Below, piece by piece: positions 52,363 to 60,256 of a stretch of DNA of 64,000 nucleotides (position 1 is the stretch's first letter; each line of letters starts with the position of its first letter). Position numbers and translations under genes: made by a program. Location of the stretch: NCBI GenBank assembly GCA_963825345.1, contig CAWGSQ010000012.1, forward strand, positions 744,001-808,000, read 5' to 3'. Below the pieces are notes generated by a model. The model worked only from the letters and a program-made list of their open reading frames with translations, did no database searches and was not told where the DNA came from. The stretch is from JACVRW01 sp963825345 (GTDB lineage Bacteria > Actinomycetota > Thermoleophilia > Solirubrobacterales > Thermoleophilaceae).

Positions 52363-52713
52363 TCAGAGCGTCGGCTCGGCGACGAGGTAGTAGAAGGCGA
52401 GGGCGAGCACGGCGGTGGCGCCGGCCCAGAGAGCCGCCCACATGACCCGCTCATTCGGCTTCATCTGCGGCCGGGCGATGAAGAAGATCACGAAGAGCTC
52501 GAAGACGACGCAGGCCGCGACGAACACCCAGACGTTCCACAGGTCCGTGAGCGCCATGACGAGGTAGAGCGGCACCTGAGTGCCGGCCACCGACCCGATC
52601 GCCGAGACGACGAAGACGAGGTACTCGTTGTAGGTGTCGCGATAGAGCGGAACCCGCGGGTTGAAAGCCTCGAGCCAGCGATTGGGTGGGCTCGGCTGCT
52701 GCGTCTGCGCCAT
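52363..52713 (-). CDS. Small membrane protein, 116 aa
   Basis: ATG 52713 (MAQTQQPSPPNRWLEAFNPRVPLYRDTYNEYLVFVV). Three hydrophobic segments (EYLVFVVSAIGSVAGTQVPLYLVMAL, VWVFVAACVVFELFVIFFIA, VMWAALWAGATAVLALAFYYLVA). It looks like a small integral membrane protein of a type common in Thermoleophilia, function unknown. Convergent with the PH-domain gene. It directly follows the DUF192-like frame upstream and might be coupled to it. Confidence 0.55.
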   Translation of the reverse strand: MAQTQQPSPPNRWLEAFNPRVPLYRDTYNEYLVFVVSAIGSVAGTQVPLYLVMALTDLWNVWVFVAACVVFELFVIFFIARPQMKPNERVMWAALWAGATAVLALAFYYLVAEPTL

Positions 52714-53023
52714 GGCCGGAATAATTCCAGAGCGGCGGGATGCGGCCCAGGCAGCCGCCTGGTCGGCGTCGCCGGCCTTGGTCTCGATGACGGCTTTCGC
52801 GCCGCGGCAGCTGACGACTCGCCGCGGCGGAACGGCCCTCGTCGACCTCCCGAACCGCCCCCTCCTCATCGAGCCAGACGAGATCAATCGGGAACCGCAT
52901 GCCGAACGTATGAACCGACCGGCACCGCGGAATGAGAAGCGCCCACCCCTCCGGCGGACGCCGCCGAAAAGCAAGCCCCCGAAGCCTGCGCCCACGCCGA
53001 ATCCGCAACCACAACCCGCACAA
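52714..53023 (-). CDS. DUF192-family protein, apparent frameshift
   Basis: The frame starting near 53023 gives GLAFRRRPPEGWALLIPRCRSVHTFGMRFPIDLVWLDEEGAVREVDE, the DUF192 signature (HTFGMRFPIDLVWLD). About 60 codons before the end the frame changes; the other frame gives AVPPRRVVSCRGAKAVIETKAGDADQAAAWA, the expected DUF192 end. Its stop is not clear, since the second frame runs on into the next gene. DUF192 proteins are small, often exported, of unknown role. It is divergent from the tRNA-Thr gene. Confidence 0.6.
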
Positions 53024-53063
53024 AGAGCGAAGCAGGGAGCGGGCTACACTCGTCCCCGCAAAC

Positions 53064-53117
53064 GCCGACGTAGCTCAGATGGCCAGAGCACCGCTCTCGT
53101 AAAGCGGGGGTCGTGGG
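53064..53117 (+). tRNA. tRNA-Thr (CGT), truncated in the T arm
   Basis: The acceptor strand GCCGACG, D arm GCTC...GAGC and anticodon arm CCGCT-CTCGTAA-AGCGG with anticodon CGT (98-100 in the 53000 block) are intact, as is the first T-stem strand GTGGG (53113-53117). After this the expected TTCGA..CCCAC-CGTCGGC is absent and unrelated sequence follows. The acceptor partner is therefore missing. A TACACT -10 element lies upstream (53045-53050). Either the tRNA was cut by integration or rearrangement, or the sequence has errors here. Confidence 0.7.
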
Positions 53118-53739
53118 CTTGGGTCTATCGAACCGGGCTCAGGCCCAATCCTGACGGGCGCGCTAGGACCTCCCTGGGAGCGTGACGTCTTCGCAGGTCA
53201 CAGCGAGGCGGGACTCCTGAGCCAACCGCTCCCACCCCCTGCACCTGTTTGCAGCGAATCACGTATCCGGCGAACGCCGCCCGCCATGAGCAGGAATAAC
53301 GGGCACCGCGATCGTGCCGGCGGCGAACGCAGGTTGGTAGCTGATCGAGTCCTCAAGCACCCTGATCCGAGCTGAAGCGGATCCAGCGCCCTCGCGCAAC
53401 GGGCGCGTACGGTTGTAGCGACTTGCCGTGGTACGACACGACCGGGTAGTAGGTCATTCCGGGCGCAAACGGATCGCAATGGGCGCAGCTAGTAAACGGC
53501 TACGGATCCGACGGTGAGAGTTCGAATCCTCTGGGGCGCGTCTTGTCGCCGCGCTTTCAGAAGCCTTGTGGGCGCCTCTTACACCTGCGGAGCCGACGGC
53601 CGAGGCGACCTAAGCGTCAGCGAACGTCACTCCACCCCACTTCCAGTCGTCACGGTGTCCCCAGCCGACGACGGTTCGTAAGGCGGCGGGTGGGTCAGTG
53701 GTGGAGAGGAGCCGAGGTTGACCTGCCGAAGTCTGGGGA
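53118..53739. other. Non-coding stretch with a tRNA-like 3' fragment
   Basis: No convincing gene over ~620 bp. A tRNA-like 3' half lies at about 53485-53541: an anticodon-loop-like CTACGGA (Arg ACG) followed by GTGAGAGTTCGAATCCTC and GGGGCGCG, but the D arm and 5' acceptor strand are not complete, and the T stem pairs only if one base is missing. A 36-codon frame on the minus strand (MTYYPVVSYHGKSL...) near 53350-53460 is too short to call. This looks like a junction between chromosome and island. Confidence 0.5.
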
Positions 53740-54768
53740 GTGACCGGTCTGACCGTGTTCATCAGTTCTACGTTCTCGGACCTTGAGGATCACCGCCTCG
53801 AGCTGTTCCACCGGCTGCGCGGCTACGGCTATGCCGTTGAGCGGATGGAGGACTTCAGCAGCTCTGGACGCCCGCCGCTTAACACATGCCTCGAAGCCAT
53901 CGAGCGTTCCGACCTGTCGGTCATGTTCCTCGGGTATAGGTACGGGTCCTACGTTTCCGACCATGTATCCTACACCGAAGCGGAGTACGAACATGCGCAA
54001 GCTCTCGGCCATCCGATCTACGCCTACGTCCGCTCGCGGTTTGACGAAGGACTAGCCGCGTCGACCGAAGACTCGCAGGCCAAGCGCCAGCTCCGCGCCC
54101 TGAGGACCACGCTGGAGACAGAGCTAGTCACAGCCCACGCGAAGTTCAGCACTCCTGATGACCTGGCCAGTCGGGCGGTCGCGGACATTGAGGAATGGGG
54201 GGCCACGCCGATAAGCCGACCAAGCTTTGGCACCCCTCTGCTCGCCATCGAAGATGCGGTCGCGTACGCCTCTCGACGGGTGATGCGGGAGCAGGGCCGT
54301 TTCCTAGCTCCGCGAGTGATGCTCGTAGACCTGTCGGCCGCCCACTTGTCCAAGACGCCGCCGCCGCGGGCGAGCCGCCTGACGGCGAAGCTCCTAAAGA
54401 TCAAGCACGAACTTGAGGAGAAAGGTCACTCAGTTTTTCTCTTCACGGGGATGGCGGTTGTTGCCGCGCGCGCTGAAGACCGGCTTAAGCTGCGCCTCGA
54501 CGAGCTGCGCGGGGATCCGAACGCCGTGCTGGTGTGCTTCGCCAAGGACGAGGATGATCTCGCTCTATTGGATCGATTGCGGGACGTGGGACGAACGCGA
54601 TTCCTGTGGTACCGCGACGCGCCACCGGCCGATATTTCTGATCTTCAGCATGTTGAGCAATGGACAGGCGACGAGCTAAGCAGTTGTCGCGTCGCTGAAG
54701 CCGTCGAAGAAATCGTTGACCGCCATATCGGCGAGGTGATACTTCGTGCCATCCCGTTACGAGCGTGA
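53740..54768 (+). CDS. DUF4062 protein (candidate effector of the retron-type locus)
   Basis: 342 residues, GTG 53740; intact frame. N-terminal DUF4062 (residues ~3-110): TVFISSTFSDLEDHRLELFHRLRGYGYAVERMEDF, then SDLSVMFLGYRYGS and YTEAEYEHAQALGHPIYAYV. This fold is related to TIR and nucleoside-deoxyribosyltransferase-like domains, some of which destroy NAD+ or nucleotides during defence. The C-terminal ~180 residues (VMLVDLSAAHLSKTPPP..., LKIKHELEEKGHSVFLFTGM) are not recognised. Codon choice is less GC-biased than in neighbours, which suggests transfer. It is followed by an overlapping winged-helix-like gene and the reverse transcriptase. Confidence 0.75.
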   Translation: MTGLTVFISSTFSDLEDHRLELFHRLRGYGYAVERMEDFSSSGRPPLNTCLEAIERSDLSVMFLGYRYGSYVSDHVSYTEAEYEHAQALGHPIYAYVRSRFDEGLAASTEDSQAKRQLRALRTTLETELVTAHAKFSTPDDLASRAVADIEEWGATPISRPSFGTPLLAIEDAVAYASRRVMREQGRFLAPRVMLVDLSAAHLSKTPPPRASRLTAKLLKIKHELEEKGHSVFLFTGMAVVAARAEDRLKLRLDELRGDPNAVLVCFAKDEDDLALLDRLRDVGRTRFLWYRDAPPADISDLQHVEQWTGDELSSCRVAEAVEEIVDRHIGEVILRAIPLRA

Positions 54769-55015
54769 CGGATTCTTCGCTATTAGTGTCCTTGTCTGGG
54801 CTCTCGCGCGATTCGGTCCCCTGACAGCGAAGACTCGCCCAGGTGTACGCCGCGCGCTTCGCCGATCGGACGAGCAGCTCGACAGCCTGCTCGCTTATGC
54901 GGCAGAGCTGGGCTTGGTTCATACAGCAATTGCCGGGTCGAAGGATGAATGGCGTAGTACGTCGGCCGGGGAGCAGCTTGGCGCGGAGATGCACCATGCC
55001 GTCAGAGGAAAGTAG
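54746..55015 (+). CDS. Small winged-helix-like protein
   Basis: 89 residues from GTG 54746, overlapping the DUF4062 gene by 23 nt, with GAGG about 9 nt upstream. The sequence FAISVLVWALARFGPLTAK, then RSDEQLDSLLAYAAELGLVHTAIAGSKDEWRSTSAGEQLG follows a helix-helix-wing pattern. Assignment as a DNA- or RNA-binding domain is tentative. In type II retrons a nucleosidase-like effector is combined with such a domain, so the position here is suggestive. Confidence 0.5.
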   Translation: MPSRYERDGFFAISVLVWALARFGPLTAKTRPGVRRALRRSDEQLDSLLAYAAELGLVHTAIAGSKDEWRSTSAGEQLGAEMHHAVRGK

Positions 55016-55169
55016 TGCGGACGGGCGAAAACCGTACCGCTCGTTTGAGAGTTATTTACCTGACCAATGGACGACGTTGGGCGGTCCGGAAACATCCCTT
55101 AGCTTGCAGACCAGTACGTCTGGTGTGACGAGTCGTCACGCGCATGGAAATGTGGCTCACTGGGTTTAA
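54996..55169 (+). CDS. Possible small protein, 57 aa
   Basis: ATG 54996 with GGAG about 7 nt upstream; overlaps the preceding gene by 20 nt. Sequence MPSEESSADGRKPYRSFESY... ends AHGNVAHWV. It has a balanced composition and could be a real product, but part of it is covered by two perfect hairpins (55110-55139), so it may only be an open frame inside a structured RNA. Confidence 0.35.
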   Translation: MPSEESSADGRKPYRSFESYLPDQWTTLGGPETSLSLQTSTSGVTSRHAHGNVAHWV

Positions 55170-55250
55170 AGAGCAGAGCTCTCTACAACCATTAAATTAA
55201 GTATGGGCCCTAACAAAGGTATAACTAATCGCATTCCGGCTTCGCCGGAA
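55110..55250 (+). ncRNA. Candidate structured RNA (msr-msd-like) upstream of the reverse transcriptase
   Basis: Four perfect hairpins within 141 nt: ACCAG-TACGT-CTGGT (55110-55124), GTGAC-GAGTC-GTCAC (55125-55139, directly adjacent), AGAGC-AGA-GCTCT (55170-55182), and TTCCGGC-TTC-GCCGGAA (55234-55250). The DNA is unusually AT-rich (for example ATTAAATTAAG). Retron non-coding RNAs lie just upstream of the RT and combine short msr hairpins with a longer msd stem. I could not find the pairing a1/a2 ends or a branching G with confidence, so this is a candidate only. Confidence 0.4.
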
Positions 55251-55272
55251 CTGCCTAAGTAGCAGCGTCTCC

Positions 55273-56315
55273 GTGCTGGCCCTTCGTCCCCTGAGCGACG
55301 GTGACCGAGCCTATCTCGCGCAGGTCCGGTCGCATCTCCGAGCGTCGAGCGGGACTCGTGCTGCAAATGAGGCCGTGAGCTACGCGCAAACGCTGTTAGA
55401 CGAGGTTTGCCCGTGTTGTTCGATGCAGGTCATCTCGCGCATGTAACGGCGTTGAATCTAAATGTCGTTGCCTCGATGGGAGCAGGTTACCCATGCGGCA
55501 CTACACCACGTTTCCAGAATCCCAAAGCGGACAGGTGGGTCACGTGAGATTTCCGCTCCTCGCCCGGCCTTAAAGCACGTGCAGATGTGGATCCACACGG
55601 CCCTCCTGCGCGCGCTTACCCCTCACGAGGCGTCCCACGGATTTTCGCCGGGGCGCTCGATCGTCACCAATGCCGCGCCGCACCTGGGGGCCGACCTGAT
55701 CTTGAAGCTAGACCTCCGGGACTTCTTTCCGAACGTCAGTCGTACTCAGGTTTCGTAGGATCTTTTCGCCAGCTGGATACACGGGACCCGTGGCACGGCT
55801 CTTGGCATCTCTTACGACGCTGGAGGGAGCTTTACCTCAGGGGTCGCCGAGTCCGCAGTTGGCGAACTTGGCGGCATACGCATTGGACGCGCGGCTAACG
55901 CGGATCGCGCAGCACCGTGGACTGACATACACGCGGTATGCGGACGATCTCACCTTTTCCGGATCGAGCGTGCGGAGGCCCGAGGTGAAACGCTTGATCG
56001 AACGCGCGATCCGCGATGCCGGGTTTCGTCCGAATGAACGGAAGGCGCGCTACCTGCATCCCCACCACCGACCAGCCGTACCCAGCATCGTCGTGAACAA
56101 AACTCAATTGGCCGCGGGGTCGGCGACGTTGGATTCGCCAGGAGCTGTATTACCTTGAGAAGTTTGGCGTAGACAGTCATCTCGCTCAGCGCGGCTATAG
56201 CCGATCTCGTTACAAGGAGTTCATCTACGGCCATGTCTTCGCGCTGAATATGGCTAGACCAGATGAGGCCCCCGAGCTGCTGCGAAGGCTTGATGCGATC
56301 CGATGGGAGTACTAA
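55273..56315 (+). CDS. Retron-type reverse transcriptase, frame broken by several indels
   Basis: Assembled over several frames, about 345 residues. GTG 55273 opens LALRPLSDGDRAYLAQVRSHL...YAQTLLDE; then GLPVLFDAGHLAHVTALNLNVVASM, HYTTF, RIPKRTGGSREISAPRPALKHVQMWI, HGFSPGRSIVTNAAPHLGADLILKLDLRDFFPNV, ALPQGSPSPQLANLAAYALDARL, YTRYADDLTFS (catalytic YADD), and after ~56110 LNWPRGRRRWIRQELYYLEKFGVDSHL to stop 56315. NAAPH fits the retron NAxxH motif; the VTG motif is VPS here. Some joins are +1 insertions, others need a deletion. It synthesises multicopy single-stranded DNA from an adjacent RNA in retrons. Confidence 0.75.
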
Positions 56316-56486
56316 ACTTGGGCAGCGGCGACTCGTCCGCGGCCTAAGCTTCATGTGGGGGGATTAACCGGTGCTCCGCTCGCACAACCGCAGGACCCGC
56401 GAGAAGGCATCGACCAACGCGCGAGTTTTCCCGCTATTTCCGCGTCGCTGCCCCGGCGCGCGACATGGCGCGACACAATGTGACCA

Positions 56487-57020
56487 GTGACCGACTTCTT
56501 ATCGCCTGAGACCCGAGCCATGTAATGGCACGTATCCGGTCAAAAGACACGAAGCCAACAGGCGGTCCGGAAAGGTCTTTACGCCCTAGGCGTGCGTGGA
56601 TGGCGTTGTCATCCAAAGTGCTGTGCCAGGCAAGCCGGACCTCGTCTTTGGACGATGGAAGCTCGCCGTGTTCATCGACGGGCGGTTCTGGCATGGCCAT
56701 CCCGACTACTTCACATTCGGCAAGTCGGGCCCATACTGGGACGAGAAAATCAGGCGCACGCAGGAACGTGATCGCTCAGCCACGGAAAGTTGGTGACGGC
56801 CGGCTGGGAAGTTCTCCGCTTCTGGGACTTCCAGGTTGAAGACGACCTCGAATCCGTTCTTGACGCGATCTGTGCCGCGTTAGCTGAAGCCCGTCGTCGC
56901 GCGAGAACTCGCTGCTCTGGTCAGCGCCCACGCCGCTTCTTGATTTCAGTCTCCCTGACGCCTAATCTCAGCCGCGATCTTGCCCTCGGGCCATGGAGGG
57001 GGCGGCCTTCAAGGCGGTAG
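56487..57020 (+). CDS. vsr: Very short patch repair endonuclease Vsr, frame broken by several indels
   Basis: GTG 56487. Pieces in different frames join to TDFLSPETRA, VMARIRSKDTKPTGG, LYALGVRGWRCHPK, AVPGKPDLVFGRWKLAVFIDGRFWHGHPDYFTFGKSGPYWDEKIRRTQERDRSATESW and VTAGWEVLRFWDFQVEDDLESVLDAI. This is Vsr throughout: the PDLVF, FIDGRFWHGH and YWxxKI motifs hold the active-site Asp and His residues. Vsr nicks T:G mismatches that arise when C5-methylcytosine deaminates, and usually accompanies a C5 methyltransferase, as here. Conserved sequence stops near 56905; the rest to 57020 is uncertain and overlaps the convergent HNH gene. Confidence 0.82.
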
Positions 57021-57727
57021 TCCGGCGACTGCGCGTCCCAATTCGTTTTGGCGTGATGCGGTGATCCGCCAGCCAAGGACATCGAAGTTCGCGAAGGCGC
57101 TTTTGCCAGTCCTCCTGATACTGCTTTGCAGAGGCTGCGCGTTCGAGAAGGTCGCCCCGGACCATTGGGAAAAGCAGCCTTCAGCACTTCCCCGATCCGC
57201 ACATGGGGCTCGTCGTGTCGGAAGGCTCGTACTAGTTTCGGTCCCTCCTCCTCGAGGTTCGTAGTAGTCCTTCTTGCCCTCATTGCACTCAGAGCACAGG
57301 GCCTGAAGGTTCTCCGGTTCGTTTGTGCCGCCCCATCGCTGCGGCACCTTGTGGTCCACGTGGAGCTTCACCGAGTCTTCCGTTGGTGTTCTTCCACACT
57401 GTGCACAGCGCTGGTCCCGGAGCACCCAGGCGCGCAGGGTCTTGTTGACCGTCCCCTCGGGTGCCAAGGGCTTCGGCCGCGCCCGGACTAGCGAATAAGT
57501 GGTGTCTCGTCCACGGCGGCCACGAGCGATCTCGAAGAACGGGTCAAGCTGGCGCAATCGTCGGTCGAGATGCTGCTGTTCGCCTCCGCGGATCTTCGGA
57601 TCCGGCGGATGTCGTCGATGTTTAGCGGTGTGTGGCGGTGCTGGTAGAGCGCGCGATATATCTCTTGGGCGACCTCGTTGCTAACAAGCTCGTGGAGGGT
57701 CGTGCTTCCCGGGCGGGGCAACTGCAT
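56946..57727 (-). CDS. HNH endonuclease (probable type II restriction enzyme), frame broken
   Basis: ATG 57727. Joined frames read MQLPRPGSTTLHELVSNEVAQEIYRAL, LRQLDPFFEIARGRRGRDTTYSLV, then the HNH core RDQRCAQCGRTPTEDSVKLHVDHKVPQRWGGTNEPENLQALCSECNEGKKDYY (zinc CxxC pairs, catalytic His in VDH, Asn in ENLQ). Further pieces PKLVRAFRHDEPHVRIGEVLKAAF and KQYQEDWQKRLRELRC follow, and WPEGKIAAEIRRQGD ends at the TGA 56946-56948. About 260 residues. HNH enzymes of this layout occur as restriction enzymes next to C5 methyltransferases. Function as a restriction nuclease is inferred from the neighbour at 57935. Confidence 0.75.
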
Positions 57728-57934
57728 AGCGGCAGCCTTTCACGCCGCGGTGCGCCAGCTTGCCCCAAGGAGCTGAAAGGACACTCCGGAACGGATTCTG
57801 CCCGGATTTCCACGATCCATCCCGCGCGTCGGAAGACAACGCGCGCAGAGCTGAGGTGCCAGTTTCGGATGCTTTAGCCGGAGGCGGCCGACAGGGCTTC
57901 GCGGAGCCTCGCTTCGGCGCCAGACTGTTTCGTG

Positions 57935-58935
57935 CTATCGCTGGACCGTGTACTCCTCAGGTGCCACTGGGACGAGGTTGCCCAATGCTGCTGCGATACC
58001 ACGCGCCACAGCCCGCGCGACGGGCGGAGGAAATGCGTTTCCAACCTGCCGGTATCTCGCGGTCTTGCGTCCCGCGAATTGCCAGGTATCTGGGAACCTT
58101 GTCGCGCTGCCATTCGGACTGTCAGGCGAGGCGACCCCAGGAAATCCGCGAGGGGGCGGCGCGTCTGCGATGCCCAGGCCATCGACTCCGAGCTGTGCCC
58201 ACTCCCTCTTCGCACGCGTGGGCCGAGGTCAGGCCCACCATGCTTCTTCGACCCTCCAACAAGCGTAGGAGCAATGCGGTTCGCCTGGACGCTCCATCAT
58301 CAGCGTCTTCCCATCCGCCATCCGCCATGAGATCTCTTAGGGCCTCGCCGACTGTCGGTGCGGGGTGATTGCTCGGCCGGGGCCAATTGAACTCATCGGG
58401 AGTGTCTTCGCGGAGAGCGACCAAGAGCGTCCGCGGCCGAAGCTGAGGAACTCGAAAATCTGAAGCCTGCAGGAGCTTCCAGCGGGCGAATAACCCAGCT
58501 TGCGCAGGCGGCGTTCGAGGTTCCGGCGGTACCCGGTGAACCTCGGATCAAGGAGGCCCCGCACGTTCTCGAGCATACGGCTCGCGGTCTGCACTCCGCA
58601 ACGAGCCTCAGCGCCTCGGGGAATAGATCTCGCTCATCGTCTGAGCCAAGTTGCTTTCCCGCCTTCGAGAACGGAGGGCACGGCACGCCGCCAGCAAGGA
58701 GATCAACCTGGCCTTTGTATGGGCGAGCGTCGAAGCGTGCACGTCGCCGGCTGAAGGGTCGCTGGAGGCGGCGCCGTAGGGCCAAAGACGTTCCAATTCG
58801 GCCGATTCGTCCTCAACGTCGCCGCGGCCCAATGATCGATCTCAACTAAAGCCAAGTGCTCGAAGCCTGCTTGCTCGAGTCCAATGCCTGGCCACCGGCC
58901 CCAGCGCATATTTCGATTGAAGTGAGCTTTGACAT
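57935..58935 (-). CDS. DNA (cytosine-5-)-methyltransferase, frame broken
   Basis: ATG 58935 (MSKLTSIEICAGAGGQAL, motif I). Further pieces: GLEQAGFEHLALVEIDHWAAATLRTNRPNWNV (motif II region), GQVDLLAGGVPCPPFSKAGKQLGSDDERDLFPEALRLV (motif IV with catalytic PC), ENVRGLLDPRFTGYRRNLERRLRKLGY (motif VI region), QASDFRVPQLRPRTLLVAL, then APTLVGGSKKHGG, and ARYRQVGNAFPPPVARAVARGIAAAL (motif X with GNA). The stop is the TAG at 57937-57935. Around 333 residues, all landmarks in order. Partner of the HNH enzyme and Vsr; recognition sequence unknown. Confidence 0.85.
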
Positions 58936-59027
58936 GTCGGTAAAGGGACAACGGGGACGATTTTCGCCCCACGGCGTAGACCCTAGGGGCGAACAAGGAC
59001 GGCACTTTCTCGCTGACGTGGCCGCCG

Positions 59028-59428
59028 TCACTCCGCCGCCGCCGCCAGCGCCTCCTCCAACTCCTGATACATCGCCACCCGCGACACCCGCCCGTCGGGC
59101 TCCAGCGTGAACACCTGGTTCGCCTCCGCTGAGACCTCGATTCCGTTTCGGCCCTGGGCGCTCACCTTGTTCGGCACCACCACGAACCGGCCGCAGTCGA
59201 TGTACTCCAACGCCTCCATGTGGAACGTCTCGAACGTCTCCCACTGCTCGCGGCAGAACTCCGTGAGCCCTGCGCGCCCTCGGTAGACCCCCGCCAACGG
59301 CCCGCGGCTTCGGGACCAGTCGAACACGAAGTCCTCGTCGATGTGCTCGAGCAGCCACTCCAGATCTCCGCGGTTGAACGCGTCGATCGATCGCCCGGAC
59401 GAACGCCACGTTCGCCGAGCTCGGACAT
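59028..59428 (-). CDS. NTF2/SnoaL-like protein, indels near the start
   Basis: ATG 59428 (MSELGERG...). The bulk in one frame reads AFNRGDLEWLLEHIDEDFVFDWSRSRGPLAGVYRGRAGLTEFCREQWETFETFHMEALEYIDCGRFVVVPNKVSAQGRNGIEVSAEANQVFTLEPDGRVSRVAMYQELEEALAAAAE. The first ~15 codons are in another frame; the region has a GATC repeat (GATCGATCG) that could be a 4-nt duplication. It is clearly a paralogue of the next gene upstream (59458-59850), from which it is 29 nt away. Ligand unknown. Confidence 0.75.
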
Positions 59429-59457
59429 CACGCCTGCCACCGTGTCTCGCAGGCGAA

Positions 59458-59850
59458 TCACTCGACGGTCGCCGCCAACGCCTCGTCCGTCTGCTGGTAC
59501 AGCGCCACGCGCGCCACACGCCCGTCCTCGACGGTGTACACGTGCGTGTTGTCGGCGCTGACCGCGATCCCCTCCCGCCCTCGCGCGCGCAGCGTGACCG
59601 GGACCACCACGTGCCGTCCTCGGTCGATGAACTCCCCCGGCTCGATGACGAACTCCTCGAACGTGGTCCATTGCTCGCGGAGGAAGCCCGCGATTCCATC
59701 CGCTCCGCGGTAGACGCCCCTCAACGGGCTTCGGCTGCGCGACCAGTCGAACACGAAGTCGTCGTCGATCCGCTCGAGCAGCCAGTCGATGTCGCCCCGG
59801 TTGAACGCCTCGATCCCCTCACGCACCAGCTCCACGTTCTCCTCCGACAT
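59458..59850 (-). CDS. NTF2/SnoaL-like protein
   Basis: 130 residues, ATG 59850, whose first base is the first base of the MmcQ/YjbR stop (TGATG). Sequence MSEENVELVREGIEAFNRGDIDWLLERIDDDFVFDWSRSRSPLRGVYRGADGIAGFLREQWTTFEEFVIEPGEFIDRGRHVVVPVTLRARGREGIAVSADNTHVYTVEDGRVARVALYQQTDEALAATVE follows the NTF2-like fold. A close paralogue of the gene just downstream. Probably a small ligand-binding or hydrolytic protein; the tandem copy suggests recent duplication. Confidence 0.85.
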   Translation of the reverse strand: MSEENVELVREGIEAFNRGDIDWLLERIDDDFVFDWSRSRSPLRGVYRGADGIAGFLREQWTTFEEFVIEPGEFIDRGRHVVVPVTLRARGREGIAVSADNTHVYTVEDGRVARVALYQQTDEALAATVE

Positions 59851-60215
59851 CAGGCCGACACCGTCCAGCCCAGTCGCTCCCGCACGGCGCGCGGCATCGC
59901 CGCCACGATCAGGTCGTAGGAGTCCTCCACCATGTCGCGCACCATCGCATCGGACACGGAGCCGTCAAGCGTCACCGTGTTCCAGTGGCGCTTGTTCAGG
60001 TGGTACCCCGGCACGATCGCCGCATGGGCCGCCCGCAGCTGCTCCGCCAGCTCCGGCTCGCACTTCAGCGACACCTTCAGCGGCGAAGCCGCCAAGGCAC
60101 TGAGAGCGAACAGCTTCCCCTCCACCTTGAAGACCGAGGTCTCCGGTCCGAAGGGGAAGTTCTCGAACGCCCCCGGAAATCCCAGGCACAGCTTTCGCAA
60201 CCCACGCGCCGTCAC
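59850..60215 (-). CDS. MmcQ/YjbR-family protein
   Basis: About 121 residues from GTG 60215 (MTARGLRKLCLGFPGAFENFPFGPETSVFKVEGKLFALS); a longer start at GTG 60242 is possible. The sequence follows MmcQ/YjbR proteins throughout: SPLKVSLKCEPELAEQLRAAHAAIVPGYHLNKRHWNTVTLDGSVSDAMVRDMVEDSYDLIVA. The fold is CyaY/double-winged helix-like and is thought to bind DNA or a ligand; function unknown. Coupled to the SnoaL-like gene by a TGATG overlap and divergent from the DedA gene. Confidence 0.88.
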   Translation of the reverse strand: MTARGLRKLCLGFPGAFENFPFGPETSVFKVEGKLFALSALAASPLKVSLKCEPELAEQLRAAHAAIVPGYHLNKRHWNTVTLDGSVSDAMVRDMVEDSYDLIVAAMPRAVRERLGWTVSA

Positions 60216-60256
60216 GGCAATCGATCGTAACCACGCGACCACCTACTCTCGACTCA

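Noticed and set aside
53740..58935. Integrase or transposase of the island
   Set aside because: No integrase, recombinase or transposase motif was found in either strand; the mechanism of arrival is unknown.
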